Assembly (NCBI GenBank): GCA_010672825.2
Contig: JAAHFU020000002.1
Coordinates: 1,066,001 to 1,130,000 of the forward strand
Direction: 5' to 3'
From: Leptolyngbya sp. SIO1E4
Lineage (GTDB): Bacteria > Cyanobacteriota > Cyanobacteriia > Phormidesmidales > Phormidesmidaceae
DNA length: 64,000 nt
Positions 63,850 to 64,000 of this stretch are shown here, piece by piece; positions within the stretch are counted from its first letter, which is position 1, and every line of letters starts with the position of its first letter. The position numbers and the translations under genes were made by a program. The notes under the pieces were generated by a model, which saw only the letters and a list, made by a program, of their open reading frames with translations, was not told the DNA's origin and made no database searches.

Positions 63850-63902
63850 TTGCGTTTTTACCGAATCGAGCCATAGAGTCTTTTTGCAACATCTTGAAGC
63901 TT

Positions 63903-63908
63903 TTGACA
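63903..63908 (+). promoter_or_regulatory. Isolated -35-like TTGACA
   Basis: A perfect TTGACA lies upstream of the last gene, but the nearest -10-like hexamers (TGATAC, GATACT) are 19-20 bp away, which is long. Weak candidate promoter only. Confidence 0.2.
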
Positions 63909-63990
63909 ACTGAATAGCCCTTTTTGCTGATACTAAAACTGCTGCTAAATTTCACTGATGTGTTCTCGAACGTAATTAAGGTGGTTCTTT

Positions 63991-64000
63991 ATGACCTTTT
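63991..64000 (+). CDS. Start of a further gene (partial)
   Basis: ATG ACC TTT at the very edge, preceded by AAGGTGG at 63978-63984 with 6-bp spacing. Only three codons are visible. In many cyanobacteria a ribonuclease J gene follows dapA, so it could be rnj, but this is from gene order alone. Confidence 0.4.

Noticed and set aside
1-64000. tRNA, rRNA, tmRNA, RNase P and SRP RNA genes
   Set aside because: No T-loop with paired acceptor, and no conserved cores of the other RNAs, were seen in intergenic regions. A covariance scan would be decisive.

Overview
The window is chromosomal DNA of a cyanobacterium. The evidence is the split RNA polymerase beta-prime subunit (rpoC1 plus rpoC2) in the order rpsT-tatD-rpoB-rpoC1-rpoC2, the fbp-tal-zwf-opcA cluster of the oxidative pentose phosphate pathway, the tig-clpP-clpX / asd-dapA neighbourhood, cyanobacterial DUF families (DUF3153, DUF1997), and the HIP1 octamer GCGATCGC recurring throughout. 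The genus cannot be fixed from the sequence; the interspersed repeats and mixed gene directions suggest a mid-to-large genome. I saw no tRNA, rRNA, CRISPR array, prophage or transposase gene.

Layout. 1-171: 3' end of an unidentified gene. 0.4-5.2 kb: accessory-like genes, namely an unknown 418-aa protein, a VOC protein, a DUF4870 membrane protein, a pentapeptide/TM/MORN fusion and a secreted Asp-rich protein with 27-bp tandem repeats. 5.2-9.5 kb (minus): cell-wall genes (L,D-transpeptidase, M15 peptidase with three N-terminal repeats), then an MFS transporter paired with a lipoprotein. 9.6-15.4 kb: DUF2157/GDYXXLXY pair, DUF3153 lipoprotein, glyoxalase I, AzlCD exporter and an AraC-type regulator. 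15.6-26.6 kb (minus): rpsT-tatD and rpoB-rpoC1-rpoC2, with a terminator-like hairpin in the rpoB leader and a strong terminator after rpoC2. 26.8-28.6 kb: hisD and an SRPBCC protein. 28.8-34.2 kb (minus): fbp-tal-zwf-opcA. 34.5-36.9 kb: a PAS-GAF histidine kinase whose GAF domain has the two cysteines of a DXCF cyanobacteriochrome. 37.7-42.3 kb: a branched-chain amino acid type ABC transporter compressed into three genes, one a permease-ATPase-ATPase fusion. 42.5-46.2 kb: SIMPL protein, then pfkA-CDF-pgsA. 46.2-48.3 kb: gene-poor, with two small unknown genes, two repeat copies and possible structured RNA. 48.3-53.5 kb: trpS, metF, an unknown gene, pheA, DUF1997. 53.7-59.6 kb: a polysaccharide deacetylase/phosphodiester glycosidase fusion overlapping tail-to-tail with a glycerophosphodiester phosphodiesterase gene, then an alpha/beta hydrolase, clpX and clpP. 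60-64 kb: tig, asd, dapA and the first codons of another gene.

Functionally, the central carbon genes lie close together. Fbp, Tal, Zwf and OpcA form the dark oxidative pentose phosphate route, and PfkA lies 9 kb away. Asd and DapA start the lysine/diaminopimelate branch, which fits the nearby peptidoglycan enzymes. Trigger factor, ClpP and ClpX form a protein quality-control set.

The most notable non-housekeeping observations are the candidate DXCF photoreceptor kinase, a six-copy ~90-bp interspersed repeat with short terminal inverted repeats, a 117-bp MITE-like element, hairpins that include or surround the stop codons of four genes, the rpoB leader hairpin with a T-tract, and several gene fusions. 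I found no clear new defence or mobile system. All functional calls rest on motif recognition by eye; no database search was run.
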